NCBI GenBank assembly: GCA_964348455.1
Contig: CAYGCQ010000023.1
Span: 1 to 18,812 of the forward strand
Reading direction: 5' to 3'
Length of the DNA: 18,812 nucleotides
DNA from: UBA10133 sp964348455
GTDB taxonomy: Bacteria; Patescibacteriota; Microgenomatia; UBA1400; MFAQ01
The notes beneath the pieces were generated by a model. The model was not told the DNA's origin, searched no databases, and saw nothing but the letters and a program-made list of their open reading frames with translations. The translations under genes and the position numbers were made by a program. This document shows positions 9,527 to 15,903 of the stretch, in pieces; position 1 is the stretch's first letter, and the number at the start of each line of letters is the position of its first letter.

Positions 9527-10087
9527 CTATTCAAAACTCACAGTCGACAAAATCTGTTCTGTAATTGCTTTATTTTCCTCTGTGGGTGGCCATGTCGAGA
9601 AGGAGAGGGGTTTACCGTCTTTAATGACAAGGACTTGGTATCTAGTCTTAGGGCCGACAACAAGCCCTTCAAAGCCCACGTAATCGCCCACGGTGGCTTC
9701 TTTGATGGTGTCTGGGTCTGTATCTTTCTTTGCTTGCTCTAATCCTTGTTCTGTCATTTCGTTGTCTGCTTGATAAAGGCTATAGAGCTGGTAAGTAGGC
9801 TCATTGTCAGGTCCTGATTCTATGTAAAAGTTAATAAACCGATCATTTGCTACATCTTGCCTAAATCTCATTCCCTCTGGCACAGTCACATAAAGACCGA
9901 CGGGTGCTATGAATTTCTCATTCTGTTTGAGTGCTCTGCCTGGAGTTGCCTCTGGCGTTGGAGTAGTTTGAGCTTGTTCTGGTATAGGCGCCGCCGATTT
10001 AATGGCCGCTTGCCTTTGGGAATATATCCATATACCTGATATTACAATTACGGCGAGAGCAATAAGTGTTATTGGCTTTAGTTTCAT
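9527..10087 (-). CDS. Membrane-anchored protein of unknown function with Pro/Thr-rich linker
   Basis: The 186-residue protein starts with a single hydrophobic helix (about 5-22), then a Pro/Thr/Glu-rich linker (about 35-50), then a soluble domain of about 130 residues rich in beta strand. It likely sits outside the membrane. I do not recognise the family; a PsbP-like or lipid-binding fold is only a passing resemblance. An upstream in-frame start (10210) would put 41 residues inside the neighbouring gene and is rejected. The ATG at 10087 lies four bases after the stop of the gene at 10092-10610 and is probably translated by coupling. Its stop is seven bases from the stop of the opposite-strand protease gene, with no visible terminator between. 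Confidence 0.72.
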   Translation of the reverse strand: MKLKPITLIALAVIVISGIWIYSQRQAAIKSAAPIPEQAQTTPTPEATPGRALKQNEKFIAPVGLYVTVPEGMRFRQDVANDRFINFYIESGPDNEPTYQLYSLYQADNEMTEQGLEQAKKDTDPDTIKEATVGDYVGFEGLVVGPKTRYQVLVIKDGKPLSFSTWPPTEENKAITEQILSTVSFE

Positions 10088-10091
10088 AGTG

Positions 10092-10610
10092 TTATTTTTC
10101 TGGCCTTTGGCTTGGTCCACCGCGTCCACTTGGCATAAATAGGTAATTGTAAGCGGTGAAATCGCTAGCGAATTTAGCCTTGTTGAGCAAGGTATCCGCG
10201 ATTTCTTCATCAGTCATTTGGTAGTTTAAGTAGTAATGGCTGTTTACATCGATGGTATTGCTACCTACCTTGATTGAATCTTCTTGACCAGGTGTCGTGT
10301 CTTTAGTTGACTCCAAGAGTTTATTGATCTTTGGCTCGCTATCTATAAATCCATAGTAGTAAAGATTACCCACTATGCCTTGGATCGTTGTTGTCTTGCT
10401 TACTCGCAGATCTACGCCGTTTGCGACCATTTCTTGGGCTTCGGTTGGGCTTACACGCATATGTTCTATAAAGTAGGCTTCTACGGTCTTACGCTGCTCG
10501 GGTGGAAGGTAGTTTTCGGGGTAAGTGTTACGGTTCTTTAGATAAATATAACTACCAGCGAAGATTAGGAAGAGGGTGGCAATTGTGGCTGGTATCACTA
10601 TTTTTCTCAT
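10092..10610 (-). CDS. Membrane-anchored hypothetical protein, possibly MltG-related N-terminal domain
   Basis: The 172-residue protein has an N-terminal helix (about 4-24, IVIPATIATLFLIFAGSYIYL) and an extracytoplasmic part. The stretch around residues 68-90 (GVDLRVSKTTTIQGIVGNLYYYGFI) resembles the LysM-like N-terminal subdomain of MltG-type proteins, in which a threonine-rich strand leads into a helix ending in YGF. No catalytic transglycosylase domain is present. That reading is tentative. The C terminus is charged and Gly/Pro-rich. It forms a two-gene unit with the gene at 9527-10087. A possible promoter lies at 10624-10653, leaving only about seven bases of leader. Confidence 0.72.
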   Translation of the reverse strand: MRKIVIPATIATLFLIFAGSYIYLKNRNTYPENYLPPEQRKTVEAYFIEHMRVSPTEAQEMVANGVDLRVSKTTTIQGIVGNLYYYGFIDSEPKINKLLESTKDTTPGQEDSIKVGSNTIDVNSHYYLNYQMTDEEIADTLLNKAKFASDFTAYNYLFMPSGRGGPSQRPEK

Positions 10611-10623
10611 ATCTGTTAACCTG

Positions 10624-10653
10624 AATATATCAAATTAAAGTACTCAAGTCCAA
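10624..10653 (-). promoter_or_regulatory. Candidate promoter for the 10610 gene
   Basis: Read on the minus strand, TTGGAC (-35, 10648-10653) and TATATT (-10, 10624-10629) are separated by 18 bases. The expected start near 10617 leaves a leader of about seven bases before the ATG at 10610, too short for a proper ribosome site. It would therefore be nearly leaderless. The match is moderate. Confidence 0.45.
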
Positions 10654-10702
10654 CAATTTTCCTACTTATCTTATTTGTCTTACAAAACCTTTCAAGAACG
10701 AA

Positions 10703-10729
10703 CCTAGCCCCTTGATCAGGGGGGCTAGG
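10703..10729 (-). terminator. Rho-independent terminator candidate after the secreted four-Cys protein
   Basis: CCTAGCCCC (10703-10711) pairs perfectly with GGGGCTAGG (10721-10729) around a nine-base loop. On the minus strand it is followed by TTCGTTCTT, a broken T-run. It lies just past the stop at 10758 and before the promoter for the next gene, so it fits the end of the transcript that starts upstream of 12055. Confidence 0.62.
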
Positions 10730-10757
10730 CAGGAACAGATATAAAACGAAGACTTAC

Positions 10758-11276
10758 CTAGTCGGCTATCTTCATTTCATCAAAGCCAATCTTGGATGTG
10801 CCATTGCATGGATTGTCATCCAACCAGACATTTCCAATCTTGTACCACCACGGATCGCTTGGATCTGTTCTTACCCAGGCATCATAGTATGAATTCTGGT
10901 TTATAGAAAAGTGGTACTGGCTTGCTGTGTTGTAGCTGAGCAAGTACGGAGCTGCCGTGTTAACCGCATTAGTCCCTGGAATATAGGTATCATGCGTAGC
11001 CCAACCATTTGGACCAGCACCGTTATTCCACTTGGCATAATTGCTTAGCGAACATCCAGAGTAGGTATACTTCATGGTAGTTGGACTACAACTTCCACTG
11101 TCATAACAGTAACCCTCATTATTCACTTGGTACCAGTACTGACCTGGACCATATGCCGTATAGTAACCTCCATCATTCGCGTAGATAGAGACCGCAGCGT
11201 GGGCAGCTTGTGCTCCTGTTGTCATCATAAAGACTCCAACAAGTAACCCGAATAGCATTTTTGATAGTTTTTTCAT
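10758..11276 (-). CDS. Small secreted four-cysteine protein of unknown function
   Basis: The 172-residue protein has a clear signal peptide (KK, then a hydrophobic core about 8-20, cleavage likely after AHA at 27). The mature part of about 145 residues is rich in Tyr, Trp, Asn and Gly and has four cysteines (C57, C63, C75, C157), enough for two disulphides. No enzyme motif is visible. A GTG at 11285 lies in frame but is inside the strong ribosome site (AAGGAGGTGA), so the ATG at 11276 is chosen. It follows the gene at 11315-12055 by 38 bases and is likely co-transcribed with it. Aromatic-rich small secreted proteins can bind glycans or surfaces, but that is speculation. A hairpin terminator follows at 10703-10729. 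Confidence 0.78.
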   Translation of the reverse strand: MKKLSKMLFGLLVGVFMMTTGAQAAHAAVSIYANDGGYYTAYGPGQYWYQVNNEGYCYDSGSCSPTTMKYTYSGCSLSNYAKWNNGAGPNGWATHDTYIPGTNAVNTAAPYLLSYNTASQYHFSINQNSYYDAWVRTDPSDPWWYKIGNVWLDDNPCNGTSKIGFDEMKIAD

Positions 11277-11293
11277 TTTTTTCACCTCCTTTC
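11274..11293 (-). promoter_or_regulatory. Strong ribosome site, copy of the 12053 one
   Basis: On the minus strand, AGAAAGGAGGTGAAAAAAATG runs up to the start of the 10758-11276 gene. The same 21 bases precede the 12055 start (12053-12073), so both secreted genes share an identical, near-perfect ribosome site. It decides both starts and makes the upstream in-frame GTGs implausible. Confidence 0.85.
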
Positions 11294-11314
11294 TTTTTTA
11301 ATTTTTGCCCTCGC

Positions 11315-12055
11315 TTACAATCCCAGCGTATTTGTATAGCTGAGAAGATCGCCTCCGACAGTAAATCCAACCTGTACGAATGGCTTGGTTCCATCTACTT
11401 TCCTCGATTCATCAGTAAATCTGAAGAAGAAGTTGGTACCGCTTTTTTCGCCTGTACTTGCAGTTAATTTGCTGAGATCAGCATTTGGTGCATTCTTAGC
11501 GATGAACTCTCTGGCTTTTACCTCCAATTGCTCAGGAGCAAACTTTGCTTCGGTGTTGTACACCTTAGCTGCCTCTCCTATTGCCAATGGAGCCGGTCCG
11601 AATTGAACGATTTCATTCGTTCGCATGTCTACTTCGAAGTAGTCTTTGCCTACCATGAAGAATTCAGCATTAACTTGGTTGTTATAGCTTGATCTAGAAG
11701 TAGAGACGTACTCCGGATTGAGACCGTCATTGCCACTAAAAGCTCGGATTTTTGCGACTGCAGCTGATCTCTCTGATGCGGGACGCGCCAGAGATTCTTC
11801 CTTCGCGTTGGAAGCCTGTCTGTGTAAATCCACTAATTGCTTAGCGGAATCACCAGTAAAGACTTTTTCACCGTCGTGAACTCCGTCACTGACGTTGCCA
11901 GCACTAATGGCAGCTTCTGTCTTGGTTTTCAAACTCTCGGTAAGGGCATCGAGACTTGGACCAGACTGTGCAGAAACAGCAGTTACTAATCCTGCGAGTG
12001 CTACGACTGCAGCGAATGCAGGTAGCACGATTTTGGCTTGGTTTTTGATTTTCAT
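11315..12055 (-). CDS. Secreted protein with PepSY-like repeats, related to the anti-sigma protein's outer domain
   Basis: The 246-residue protein has a signal peptide (hydrophobic core about 9-26, cleavage near VSA-Q). Its mature part aligns by eye with the extracytoplasmic part of the 13307-14236 protein in two blocks. The first is ARPxxExxxAVxxIRxF...TNxxV (about residues 90-150 here, 133-194 there). The second is AREFIA...NxFFxF...GGxxxxxxNxL (about 181-244 here, 236-307 there). Each block looks like a PepSY-type alpha-beta unit. It therefore probably shares a ligand or function with the regulator, for example as a decoy, a peptide or cell-wall binder, or an inhibitor of a secreted enzyme. 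The start is the ATG at 12055 after a strong ribosome site; the GTG at 12064 is inside it. It is the first gene of a two-gene transcript. Confidence 0.78.
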   Translation of the reverse strand: MKIKNQAKIVLPAFAAVVALAGLVTAVSAQSGPSLDALTESLKTKTEAAISAGNVSDGVHDGEKVFTGDSAKQLVDLHRQASNAKEESLARPASERSAAVAKIRAFSGNDGLNPEYVSTSRSSYNNQVNAEFFMVGKDYFEVDMRTNEIVQFGPAPLAIGEAAKVYNTEAKFAPEQLEVKAREFIAKNAPNADLSKLTASTGEKSGTNFFFRFTDESRKVDGTKPFVQVGFTVGGDLLSYTNTLGL

Positions 12056-12073
12056 TTTTTTCACCTCCTTTCT
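12053..12073 (-). promoter_or_regulatory. Strong ribosome site for the 12055 gene
   Basis: The minus-strand sequence AGAAAGGAGGTGAAAAAAATG matches the one before 11276 base for base, with the Shine-Dalgarno core AGGAGGTGA about seven bases before the ATG. Confidence 0.85.
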
Positions 12074-12093
12074 ATTGTGTTTAATTAATAAAT

Positions 12094-12124
12094 AACCCAG
12101 CGATAATTATTAATAAGCTGGGTT
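12094..12124. other. Perfect 8-bp hairpin in the leader region of the 12055 gene
   Basis: AACCCAGC (12094-12101) pairs with GCTGGGTT (12117-12124) around a 15-base AT-rich loop. On the plus strand the stem is followed by TTC after TTTT; on the minus strand by ATTTATTAATT. It lies about 20 bases upstream of the ribosome site in the probable leader of the 12055 gene. It could be an mRNA-stabilising leader hairpin or an attenuator. As it lies past the promoter for that gene, a plain terminator for mltG is less likely. Confidence 0.5.
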
Positions 12125-12210
12125 TTCAGGGAAAATAAATGAGATAGATTGAAGCGATCTGGTGGGTATAAGGTAAGAGTTATCTTACTATTCTTACTTC
12201 TCATACATCA

Positions 12211-12239
12211 ATGATTGCAGAACATTTTGAGAATGTCAA
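12211..12239 (-). promoter_or_regulatory. Sigma-70-like promoter for the secreted-protein transcript
   Basis: On the minus strand, TTGACA (12234-12239) is a perfect -35 box, followed 17 bases later by AATCAT (12211-12216), with TGC just before it as an extended -10. The leader from about 12204 to 12056 would be roughly 150 bases and contains the 12094-12124 hairpin. The -10 box is only a four-of-six match. Confidence 0.55.
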
Positions 12240-12270
12240 GTCCTGTTTATTAGTGGTGATTACAGGGCTT
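12238..12270. other. Inverted repeat between mltG stop and the promoter
   Basis: AAGTCCTGT (12238-12246) and ACAGGGCTT (12262-12270) form a nine-pair stem with one G-U on the plus strand. On the minus strand that pair is an A-C mismatch, and no T-run follows. It sits where a terminator for mltG would be, and also overlaps the -35 box at 12234-12239, so it could instead be an operator. The role is unresolved. Confidence 0.35.
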
Positions 12271-12283
12271 ATTACTCGAGGAA

Positions 12284-13252
12284 TTAACGGAGATATTGGT
12301 CAATATTTAGTTCGTGTTCTGCGAAAGATGCACTGCAGTGCATGATTCCTTCTGAGTCGTGGAGATAGTAGATACAATCTGTTGGTTCTGGGTTCAAGAC
12401 CGCCTCAATAGCGTCCATACCTGGGTTAGAGATTGGGTGAGGTGGCAATCCTTTGTTGAGATAAGTATTAAAAGGTGACTCTATGCTCCTGGTGTCGCTT
12501 CCTTTAATGGGCGACCACCAGCCGTTTTCAGTTTTTCCTCTTGCATATTGCACCGTGGCATCAATTTCCAGTTGTTTGTTTTGATCAAGCCTATTCCATA
12601 GTATCCCGGCAATTAGTGGCATATCGTGGGATCCGGCTGCCTCACGTTGGATAATTGAGGCAAGAGTGAGTGCGGTGGTCCATTTAATATTTTTTGCGGT
12701 GAATTTCTCTGGATAGCCTGCAAATCGCTCATTGAAGCGATTTATCATTCGCTTAGCTGTATCTAGGCCGTTTTCGTCAGTTGGTATTAGGTAAGTGTCT
12801 GGAAAATATACTCCTTCTCTGTAGTCGTATTGCATCGCCGTGTAGGTGGAGTTCCACTTTTCGAGTTCTTCATTACTCCAGTGAAGTTCTTTTGCCAAAC
12901 GCTCGCCAATTTCTTCTTTTCTGAGTCCTTCTGGGATAGTGATCCATTTGAGTTGCGGCTCAGAGGTGAGGACGATTATGAGTTCTCGGGCGTTCATGCT
13001 CTGGGAGATTTTATATCCACCTGGTTCAATTGGACCGAAGCGGAGGGTTATTATGCGTGCTACAGGCAGGACCCAAGGGAATCGAAGATACTCGCCATCA
13101 CTGAGTCGCTTTGTTGTTTGTTCCTGGTTTGTTCTACTAATGGTAAAAATTGCTGGATCAGCTTCTTTTTTCGGAGAGCTTGTGATGAAAAGTGCCGAAA
13201 CAAGAAGTATCGTTGCTACGGCTATTGTTGTAATAATCTTTGTGTTTTTCAT
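12284..13252 (-). CDS. mltG: MltG-type endolytic murein transglycosylase
   Basis: This enzyme cuts growing glycan strands in peptidoglycan at the outer face of the membrane. The 322-residue protein has an N-terminal helix (about 5-25), the EGVYFPDTY signature (147-155), the catalytic glutamate E204 in ASIIQREA, then DATVQYA (231-237), SPFNTYLNKGLPPHPISNPG (259-278) and the end motif with HCSASFAEH (305-313). All are MltG hallmarks, so it should be active. It is slightly shorter than the roughly 340-residue E. coli protein. The ATG follows a good ribosome site (GGGGTGAT). It lies 54 bases after the anti-sigma gene and may be in the sigma factor's operon or have its own weak -10 (TATACT) in the gap. 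Confidence 0.93.
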   Translation of the reverse strand: MKNTKIITTIAVATILLVSALFITSSPKKEADPAIFTISRTNQEQTTKRLSDGEYLRFPWVLPVARIITLRFGPIEPGGYKISQSMNARELIIVLTSEPQLKWITIPEGLRKEEIGERLAKELHWSNEELEKWNSTYTAMQYDYREGVYFPDTYLIPTDENGLDTAKRMINRFNERFAGYPEKFTAKNIKWTTALTLASIIQREAAGSHDMPLIAGILWNRLDQNKQLEIDATVQYARGKTENGWWSPIKGSDTRSIESPFNTYLNKGLPPHPISNPGMDAIEAVLNPEPTDCIYYLHDSEGIMHCSASFAEHELNIDQYLR

Positions 13253-13306
13253 AAATCACCCCAAGTATACCGGGACTTTTAAGAATATCCAGTTTTTACT
13301 TTTCGC

Positions 13307-14236
13307 CTATCGTTTAAGATGGTTTGAAAAGTGAACTATTTGGCCACCTTGTGTCATTGTGAGAGTTAGTTGAGGAGTAAATGTTTCGCCATTTTCTTTT
13401 CTTGGGTCACCCCGCCAAGTAAAGAAATAATTTACATGACCAGATTCATCGTCCTTCGCTTCACTAACCAGGGTGAGTTTTTCTACCTCTATTTTCCCTA
13501 GGGCTATTTGGTGGTTTGCTATAAATTCACGCGCCCGCTTTTCTGCCTCTAGTTGTGTGTAGCGTGGAGTATAGTCATATTCCTTCTTAGGACTGGACCA
13601 TCTAGATCCGTCTTTATTTTCTCCCCAAGCACCTTCTATAGCTGACATTTCAACGACTTGATTTGTTTTTATATCGATTATGAATCGATCGAAATCTAAG
13701 GTGTAGGTTTCTATAAGCGGTTCTTCGTCTTGATTATTTGGATTTCTAACAACACATTCGTACTCAACATTTGCATCCGGCCTATCAATAAAATCTCTTA
13801 TTGCTGTGACTGCTTTCTCCTGTTCCTCTGGAGGTCTTGCACTGACAGAACACCATTCTTGTTGAGACTGTTTATACTTCTGAGTATTCTTGTCTCTATA
13901 GGAGGGATCATTGCTGAGTAGTTGTGTTAGTTCCTGTTGGAGTTGATTCTTTAAACTAATAAGTGCATCAATAATGGATCCTTTAGCAAAAACGGGTGAG
14001 TTGTTAGTAAGGACTCCGATAAAGAAAAGAAGTAAAACTACTGTCGCAAAAGCAAGGGGGAATCGAAATGTCCAGAATGGTCTTGGAGCGGGTGTGAACG
14101 TTTTGTCCAATTCAACCTCCAGCTCCTTTTCTTCTTTCACTCTCGCCAAGATTTGTTTTTCCAACATACTTATGTGCTTGAACTCTTTTTTACTTTCCTG
14201 AAGGAAAAATGATCGAATAATGTTTCGTAATTTCAT
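13307..14236 (-). CDS. Single-pass anti-sigma-like protein with PepSY-like outer domain
   Basis: The 309-residue protein has a cytoplasmic N terminus of about 55 residues rich in charge and helix, one membrane helix (about 56-76), and an outer part of about 230 residues. The start overlaps the sigma gene's stop by ATGA. That order and overlap are what defines an ECF anti-sigma factor, although no classical zinc-binding anti-sigma motif (HxxxCxxC) can be seen. The outer part aligns with the secreted protein at 11315-12055 (blocks near 133-194 and 236-307) and has a single pair of cysteines (C129, C161). I infer that it holds the sigma factor at the membrane and releases it on an envelope signal. 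A different membrane regulator or an unrelated gene is the alternative. Confidence 0.75.
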   Translation of the reverse strand: MKLRNIIRSFFLQESKKEFKHISMLEKQILARVKEEKELEVELDKTFTPAPRPFWTFRFPLAFATVVLLLFFIGVLTNNSPVFAKGSIIDALISLKNQLQQELTQLLSNDPSYRDKNTQKYKQSQQEWCSVSARPPEEQEKAVTAIRDFIDRPDANVEYECVVRNPNNQDEEPLIETYTLDFDRFIIDIKTNQVVEMSAIEGAWGENKDGSRWSSPKKEYDYTPRYTQLEAEKRAREFIANHQIALGKIEVEKLTLVSEAKDDESGHVNYFFTWRGDPRKENGETFTPQLTLTMTQGGQIVHFSNHLKR

Positions 14237-14736
14237 AGTAGTGATTCTTTAAGCTTAACTAGGGCTCTGTAAAAGCGCATTTTAACGGCTGGCTCTTTTG
14301 AATCAAGAGCGGTTGCGATATCGTCAAATGACATTTCTTCATTGATTCGCAGTCTGATAATTTCCTGCTCGGCTGATTTAAGCTTTTTTAGTGCTGACGT
14401 TACCTTCTCAACATCTTCTTCGTGGGTAATCTTTGCCTCAAGCAACACTTCTACATCGCTGTCGTCAAATAACTCAATGTTATTTTGTTCAATCGAGATG
14501 GTGTTCTTATTGGATCTGAACATGTCGGTTATAACGTGTCTGCAGATAGTCAGGAGCCAGCTTTTCAACTCGCCCTCACTGTTAAATTTGAAATTGTTGT
14601 ATGCTTTCATAGCTTTTAAAAAGGTTTCCTGGACGGCATCATCGATGTCGTCTTGTTGGGACAAGGACTTTTTCGCAAAAAAATAAACTAGTCGGATGTA
14701 ATCTCTGACTACATCTTCAAAAGGTGGTTTCATCAT
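14233..14736 (-). CDS. ECF-type RNA polymerase sigma factor
   Basis: The 167-residue protein is the usual size for an ECF sigma factor. Region 2 (about 15-75) holds DAVQETFLKA (33-42) and the following SWLLTICRHVITDMFR (59-74), which contacts the -10 and core polymerase. Region 4 (about 114-165) has the helix-turn-helix EQEIIRLRINEEMSFDDIA and VKMRFYRALVKLKESL. There is no sigma-1.1 or region-3 domain. The start is a double ATG (14736 or 14733), with AGGACA about 11 bases upstream; which one is used is open. It overlaps the anti-sigma gene by four bases (ATGA). Its targets are unknown; genes downstream on the same strand are the obvious guess. Confidence 0.9.
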   Translation of the reverse strand: MMKPPFEDVVRDYIRLVYFFAKKSLSQQDDIDDAVQETFLKAMKAYNNFKFNSEGELKSWLLTICRHVITDMFRSNKNTISIEQNNIELFDDSDVEVLLEAKITHEEDVEKVTSALKKLKSAEQEIIRLRINEEMSFDDIATALDSKEPAVKMRFYRALVKLKESLL

Positions 14737-14817
14737 TTTTGTATTTGTCCTGTCCCACCCCTCTATAAAAGAGAACGGATGAGTTTTGGAAAAGTAACAT
14801 TTTCGCTTTCTTACACA

Positions 14818-14823
14818 ATTATA
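14818..14823 (-). promoter_or_regulatory. Perfect -10 box for the sigma-factor transcript
   Basis: On the minus strand the hexamer TATAAT lies 75-80 bases before the sigma start codon. No good -35 is visible at the right distance, so a housekeeping promoter with help from another factor, or chance in AT-rich DNA, is possible. Confidence 0.35.
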
Positions 14824-14858
14824 GCGAAGTTTAGGGGATAGTGATTCTTCAAGTTGGT

Positions 14859-14888
14859 TTGATACTGATGCAACTTACCGTGTAAAAT
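14859..14888 (+). promoter_or_regulatory. Promoter for the HXXEE gene, giving an apparently leaderless mRNA
   Basis: TTGATA (14859-14864) and TAAAAT (14883-14888) are separated by 18 bases. The start codon begins at 14895, seven bases after the -10, exactly where transcription should begin. No Shine-Dalgarno sequence is present upstream (TAAAATAGAAAAATG). Confidence 0.55.
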
Positions 14889-14894
14889 AGAAAA

Positions 14895-15248
14895 ATGAGT
14901 ATTTTGGAAAACTTCTTCTTGATAAGTCTTCTTGTACAACTTGCTCACTCGTTTGAAGAGTTATCAATGGGCTTCCATAAACAGTGGTATGTGTTCAAAA
15001 TGCCGTTTTGGGTGTTTTTAACATTTGAAATATGCTTTTCTTTATTTTGGATATTAGTGCTGTTACTTCCGGTATTTCCTTTTCGGGCATATTTACAGGA
15101 GTTCTTTCTTGTACTGATGTTTGCAAATGGCGTTCAGCATGTTGTTTGGTCAGGTGTGGTTAAGAAGTACGTCCCTGGTTTAATAACAGCTCCAATACAT
15201 ATTATTGTATTTTTAGTTTTCTACTTTAGAGTCTTAGCATCAGGATAA
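14895..15248 (+). CDS. Small HXXEE-motif membrane protein
   Basis: The 117-residue protein is almost wholly hydrophobic with about four helices. It carries the HxxEE signature (H18, E21, E22) in AHSFEELSMGFHKQW and later the NGVQHVVWSG and KYVPGLITAP stretches, as in the HXXEE family known from Pfam. Its biochemical role is unknown; a metal- or proton-linked membrane function has been suggested only by the conserved charged residues. It is the only + strand gene between the two minus-strand modules and has its own near-leaderless promoter. Its last 28 bases overlap the 3' end of the opposite-strand 52-residue gene. Confidence 0.7.
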   Translation: MSILENFFLISLLVQLAHSFEELSMGFHKQWYVFKMPFWVFLTFEICFSLFWILVLLLPVFPFRAYLQEFFLVLMFANGVQHVVWSGVVKKYVPGLITAPIHIIVFLVFYFRVLASG

Positions 15249-15379
15249 TTAAGTGGAAGTAGATCAATTTTCTTCATCAGCTCTTTGATCTCGTTGACCA
15301 ATGCCTGGGCTCTGTCAAGTTTTCTGTAGATTTGATATTTGATTTTTTGTTCTTCGTCACTGTCGACTTTTTGCTTCAT
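15221..15379 (-). CDS. Small phage-type protein, 52 residues, helical
   Basis: A 52-residue, highly charged, helix-rich protein (KIKYQIYRKLDRAQALVNEI at its centre) that may form a coiled coil. It has a strong ribosome site (TTGGAGGTGAT, 15386-15396) ahead of the ATG at 15379. That site includes the stop of the gene before it, which is typical of packed phage genes. Its tail runs antisense over the 3' end of the HXXEE gene by 28 bases. I do not recognise its family. Confidence 0.6.
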   Translation of the reverse strand: MKQKVDSDEEQKIKYQIYRKLDRAQALVNEIKELMKKIDLLPLNYPDAKTLK

Positions 15380-15386
15380 GTTTCTA

Positions 15387-15557
15387 TCACCTCCAATCTT
15401 TTTTGTACTTACGATAGTTAGTCATTATTTCTAAGATTTTCTCTCTCGAGAGACCGGAGAGCTTTACAACATTCCTGAGGTCAAACATATTGGTCTTGCC
15501 AGAGCTTTGTACTTTTAAGTAGGCCTGAAAATCTACTTTTGTTATCTTAGTAGCCAT
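15387..15557 (-). CDS. Small phage-type protein, 56 residues
   Basis: A 56-residue basic protein starting at an ATG at 15557 with AAAGGAA about six bases upstream. It ends in TGA that sits inside the ribosome site of the next gene. The stretch VVKLSGLSREKILEIMTNYR looks like a small helix-turn-helix or helical pair, so a DNA-binding role is possible but unproven. The start overlaps the end of the membrane-peptide gene by 16 bases. Confidence 0.55.
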   Translation of the reverse strand: MATKITKVDFQAYLKVQSSGKTNMFDLRNVVKLSGLSREKILEIMTNYRKYKKDWR

Positions 15558-15685
15558 AGGATTCCTTTAACTGCTAATAGGGCGATCACAATGACGTAAA
15601 TCACACCGAAGAAGTAGGCTAGGCGCTTTTCCAGCTTTGGGTCGGCGTAATTCTCAATCTTTTTTAAAGGTTTATAAATTTGCAT
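15542..15685 (-). CDS. One-helix membrane protein, 47 residues
   Basis: A 47-residue protein with a basic, lysine-rich half (about 1-23) and then one hydrophobic helix, FFGVIYVIVIALLAVKGILW (about 25-44). An AAGG ribosome site lies a few bases before the ATG at 15685. It could be a holin-like or accessory lysis peptide, but with one helix and no lysin gene seen, that is only a suggestion. It overlaps both neighbours. Confidence 0.55.
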   Translation of the reverse strand: MQIYKPLKKIENYADPKLEKRLAYFFGVIYVIVIALLAVKGILWLLR

Positions 15686-15873
15686 ATGCCTTCAAGTTGA
15701 TCATTTATAAAATGCAAATCCCCAACAAGAGCGAAGTTTGGCTTTTTACCCTTGCCGACATGCTTTTCCAGACCACGCTCAATCTGCTCAAGCCTGGCAA
15801 AACACTGCTTTTTGAGCTTCCTATATTCCTCTGGTGCTTTAGGGTTTTTGTTCATACAACAAGCAATTATCAT
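15664..15873 (-). CDS. Small phage-type protein, about 69 residues
   Basis: The frame is open up to a TTG at 15885, but GAGGTG sits about six bases before an ATG at 15873, which gives 69 residues (MIIACCMNKN...). The body is rich in Lys and Glu with three or four cysteines, CC near the start and others at mid and end. I do not recognise it. It overlaps the 47-residue membrane gene by 22 bases and lies 30 bases after the DUF2292-like gene. Confidence 0.55.
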   Translation of the reverse strand: MIIACCMNKNPKAPEEYRKLKKQCFARLEQIERGLEKHVGKGKKPNFALVGDLHFINDQLEGICKFINL

Positions 15874-15903
15874 CAAACACCTCAAGAAGTCAAACTTTGT
15901 TTA

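Noticed and set aside
9527..10210. Longer version of the 10087 gene starting at 10210
   Set aside because: The extra 41 residues run inside the 10092-10610 gene and precede a perfect membrane-helix start at 10087.
12094..12124. Hairpin as the terminator of mltG
   Set aside because: A promoter for the next gene lies upstream of it at 12211-12239, so the hairpin is in that gene's leader, and its minus-strand T-run is poor.
12830..13334. Plus-strand open frames opposite mltG
   Set aside because: They overlap the well-supported MltG coding region and look like shadows of its codons.
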